From Diphasiastrum complanatum (Eukaryota; Streptophyta; Lycopodiopsida; Lycopodiales; Lycopodiaceae), in NCBI GenBank assembly GCA_029204225.1, contig CM055095.1:58860865-58924864 (forward strand): a stretch of DNA of 64,000 nt. The letters run 5' to 3'. This document shows positions 63,201 to 64,000 of the stretch, piece by piece. Made by a program: the position numbers and the translations under genes. A model generated the notes under the pieces. The model was given only the letters and a program-made list of their open reading frames with translations, searched no databases and was not told the DNA's origin. The stretch's first letter is position 1, and every line of letters begins with the position of its first letter.

Positions 63201-63724
63201 TTCTTATTCTAAGTGACAACTATGTGAAAGGAGCGAACGTGCTTGACTTCTCAAATGTCAATGCACAAGCTGCTGAAAAGCATGAATCTGTTGACAATGT
63301 TCAAAGTTCTTGTTCAATTGCGAATCATGGCCAAGATATTACCTCGTTGCATAAGAAGACACATAAATCTATCCTGGGTGATTGCTTTCATGCAGCCCAG
63401 TGCCTCAACAGACACAGGATACAGTTTGGATTAATTTCTGGAGCTGTGTTCTTTTTGCTAACAGGAATCTGCTACAAACTATACGGTACAGATTTTCTTC
63501 ACGAAGCTCTATTGTATCATGTGACACGCACAGACCCCAGGCACAACTTTTCCATCTATTTTTACTATATTTACCTCCATCAGAACTATGGATTTTCAAT
63601 AATTGAGCGCCTTGTTGCATTCATTCCACAAATGTTCATGCAAGTGGTGTTGGCAGCCTATTTCTTCAAAGACATTCCTTTTTGTCTTTTTTTGCAGACG
63701 GTGGGGTTTGTTGCATTCAACAAG
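57213..63724 (+). CDS. PIGM: GPI mannosyltransferase 1 catalytic subunit (PIG-M/PEANUT1-like), 3' end beyond window
   Basis: Adds the first mannose to the glycosylphosphatidylinositol (GPI) precursor in the ER lumen, using dolichol-phosphate mannose. Exons: 57213-57480, 57831-58013, 63120-63724 (352 codons so far, phases 1, 1, 0). Donors are GTGAGT, GTAAGT and GTACAA. The two visible acceptors end TTGCAG and TTTCAG. Family signatures: YTDIDY at residues 34-39 with the DxD aspartates D36 and D38, [49 protein letters not shown], and [26 protein letters not shown]. Several membrane segments are evident. Exon 3 has a hydrophilic loop of about 60 residues, probably between membrane segments. An in-frame ATG at 57114 would add 33 residues, but homologues start near 57213. 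The remaining C-terminal exons lie beyond the window. No premature stop is seen. Confidence 0.93.
57481..57830 (+). other. PIG-M-like gene intron 1
   Basis: 350 bp, GTGAGT to TTGCAG, joining SAA and DLLVGYL. Nothing else is visible. Confidence 0.9.
58014..63119 (+). other. PIG-M-like gene intron 2 with LINE insertion
   Basis: 5.1 kb, GTAAGT to TTTCAG. An antisense LINE occupies about 58240-60770. The remaining 60771-63119 is AT-rich, with short frames only and no family resemblance. Confidence 0.88.
58240..60770 (-). mobile_element. Degenerate L1-type LINE
   Basis: On the minus strand, 60762-59760 is ORF1: acidic/proline N-terminus, a coiled coil [15 protein letters not shown], and a basic end [21 protein letters not shown]. 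The apurinic endonuclease is at 59700-59150 ([32 protein letters not shown]). RT is at 58870-58340 in several frames ([45 protein letters not shown]). Part of the region between endonuclease and RT is missing, and the 3' end (RT C-terminus, tail) is absent or unrecognisable. Many stops, so inactive. Confidence 0.85.
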
Positions 63725-64000
63725 GTACAACGATTACTTTCTGTGCTATATGACAGTTGTAATTGATTTCCTTTAGAACGCATATCAATGGTTTAAGATG
63801 ATCCTTTAGAACGCATATCAATTGTTTAGGATGCATTTTTGGAATTTCTTATGATGTAAAAATTCTTGAAGACTAGTCATTTTTTATTGAGTTCTCCAGT
63901 GTGTTTTTTGACTTTACCTCTTTAAAATATTGCAACTGTTCGTTTTGTAAGACTCTGAAAACATTAGATGGTATCCACTCTGATTGTTTTTCAGTATAAG
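63725..64000 (+). other. PIG-M-like gene intron 3, incomplete
   Basis: It starts GTACAA after AFNK. A 33-bp tandem duplication (CCTTTAGAACGCATATCAAT at 63770 and 63803) lies in it. A TTTTTCAG near 63987-63994 could be an acceptor, but the six bases after it do not look like the expected exon. Confidence 0.7.

Noticed and set aside
63987-64000. Acceptor and start of exon 4 at the window end
   Set aside because: TTTTTCAG is present, but the six following bases do not match the expected continuation after AFNK, and the sequence ends there.

Overview
This is a plant nuclear window dominated by nested, mostly decayed retrotransposons, with one host gene at the right end. Evidence for a land plant: Ty3 and Ty1/copia elements primed by tRNA-iMet or tRNA-Asp-like sites, a chromodomain integrase, and a spliced PIG-M/PEANUT1-type gene with GT-AG introns, one about 5 kb long. 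The very long (GA)n tracts, LINE and element mix suggest a large, repeat-rich genome such as a fern or gymnosperm. That placement is a low-confidence guess.

Layout, left to right. 1-2199: tail of an Athila/Tat-like Ty3 element (coiled-coil extra ORF plus an LTR piece). 2200-8152: an almost complete Ty3 chromovirus, inactivated by eight in-frame stops and one 1-bp frameshift. 8153-9411: two more Athila-like LTRs around a remnant. 9412-13187: patchwork of chromovirus (-), copia (+) and Athila-like protease (-) fragments. 13188-17345: (GA)n, copia RT/RNase H (-), an Athila-like LTR split by a young copia solo LTR with a 5-bp TSD, then a copia gag-protease fragment. 17835-21540: a Ty3 RT with an internal duplication, then a copia LTR-PBS-gag-protease remnant. 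21570-22449: tandem array of a miniature LTR element (TRIM) whose LTR carries tRNA-like Pol III boxes. 22450-27470: sparse DNA, copia fragments and LTRs. 27471-42957: a minus-strand Athila-like Ty3 element, split at 28942-37393 by an 8.45-kb copia element with near-identical LTRs and an open 1026-codon pol. That copia itself carries a 2-kb composite insert between gag and pol. 42958-51310: more copia pieces, one LTR bearing an 84-bp tRNA-like SINE with a 17-bp TSD. 51310-54597: Athila-like LTR, PBS, leader and gag (+). 54598-57212: almost featureless, leading into the host gene.

57213-end: the host gene, a PIG-M-like GPI mannosyltransferase 1 catalytic subunit. Three exons are visible and the gene runs off the window. 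Intron 2 contains an antisense LINE.

The elements form a nesting record. Athila-like LTRs and internals are the oldest layer. The chromovirus lies among them, and the copia family at 28942-37393 and 15083-15737 is the youngest. Most inactivating stops look like C-to-T (or G-to-A) transitions, as expected from long cytosine methylation of silenced DNA. The strongest candidates for something undescribed are the TRIM with tRNA-like LTRs, the roughly 900-codon extra ORF of the Athila-like family, and the irregular integration and cargo of the young copia element.
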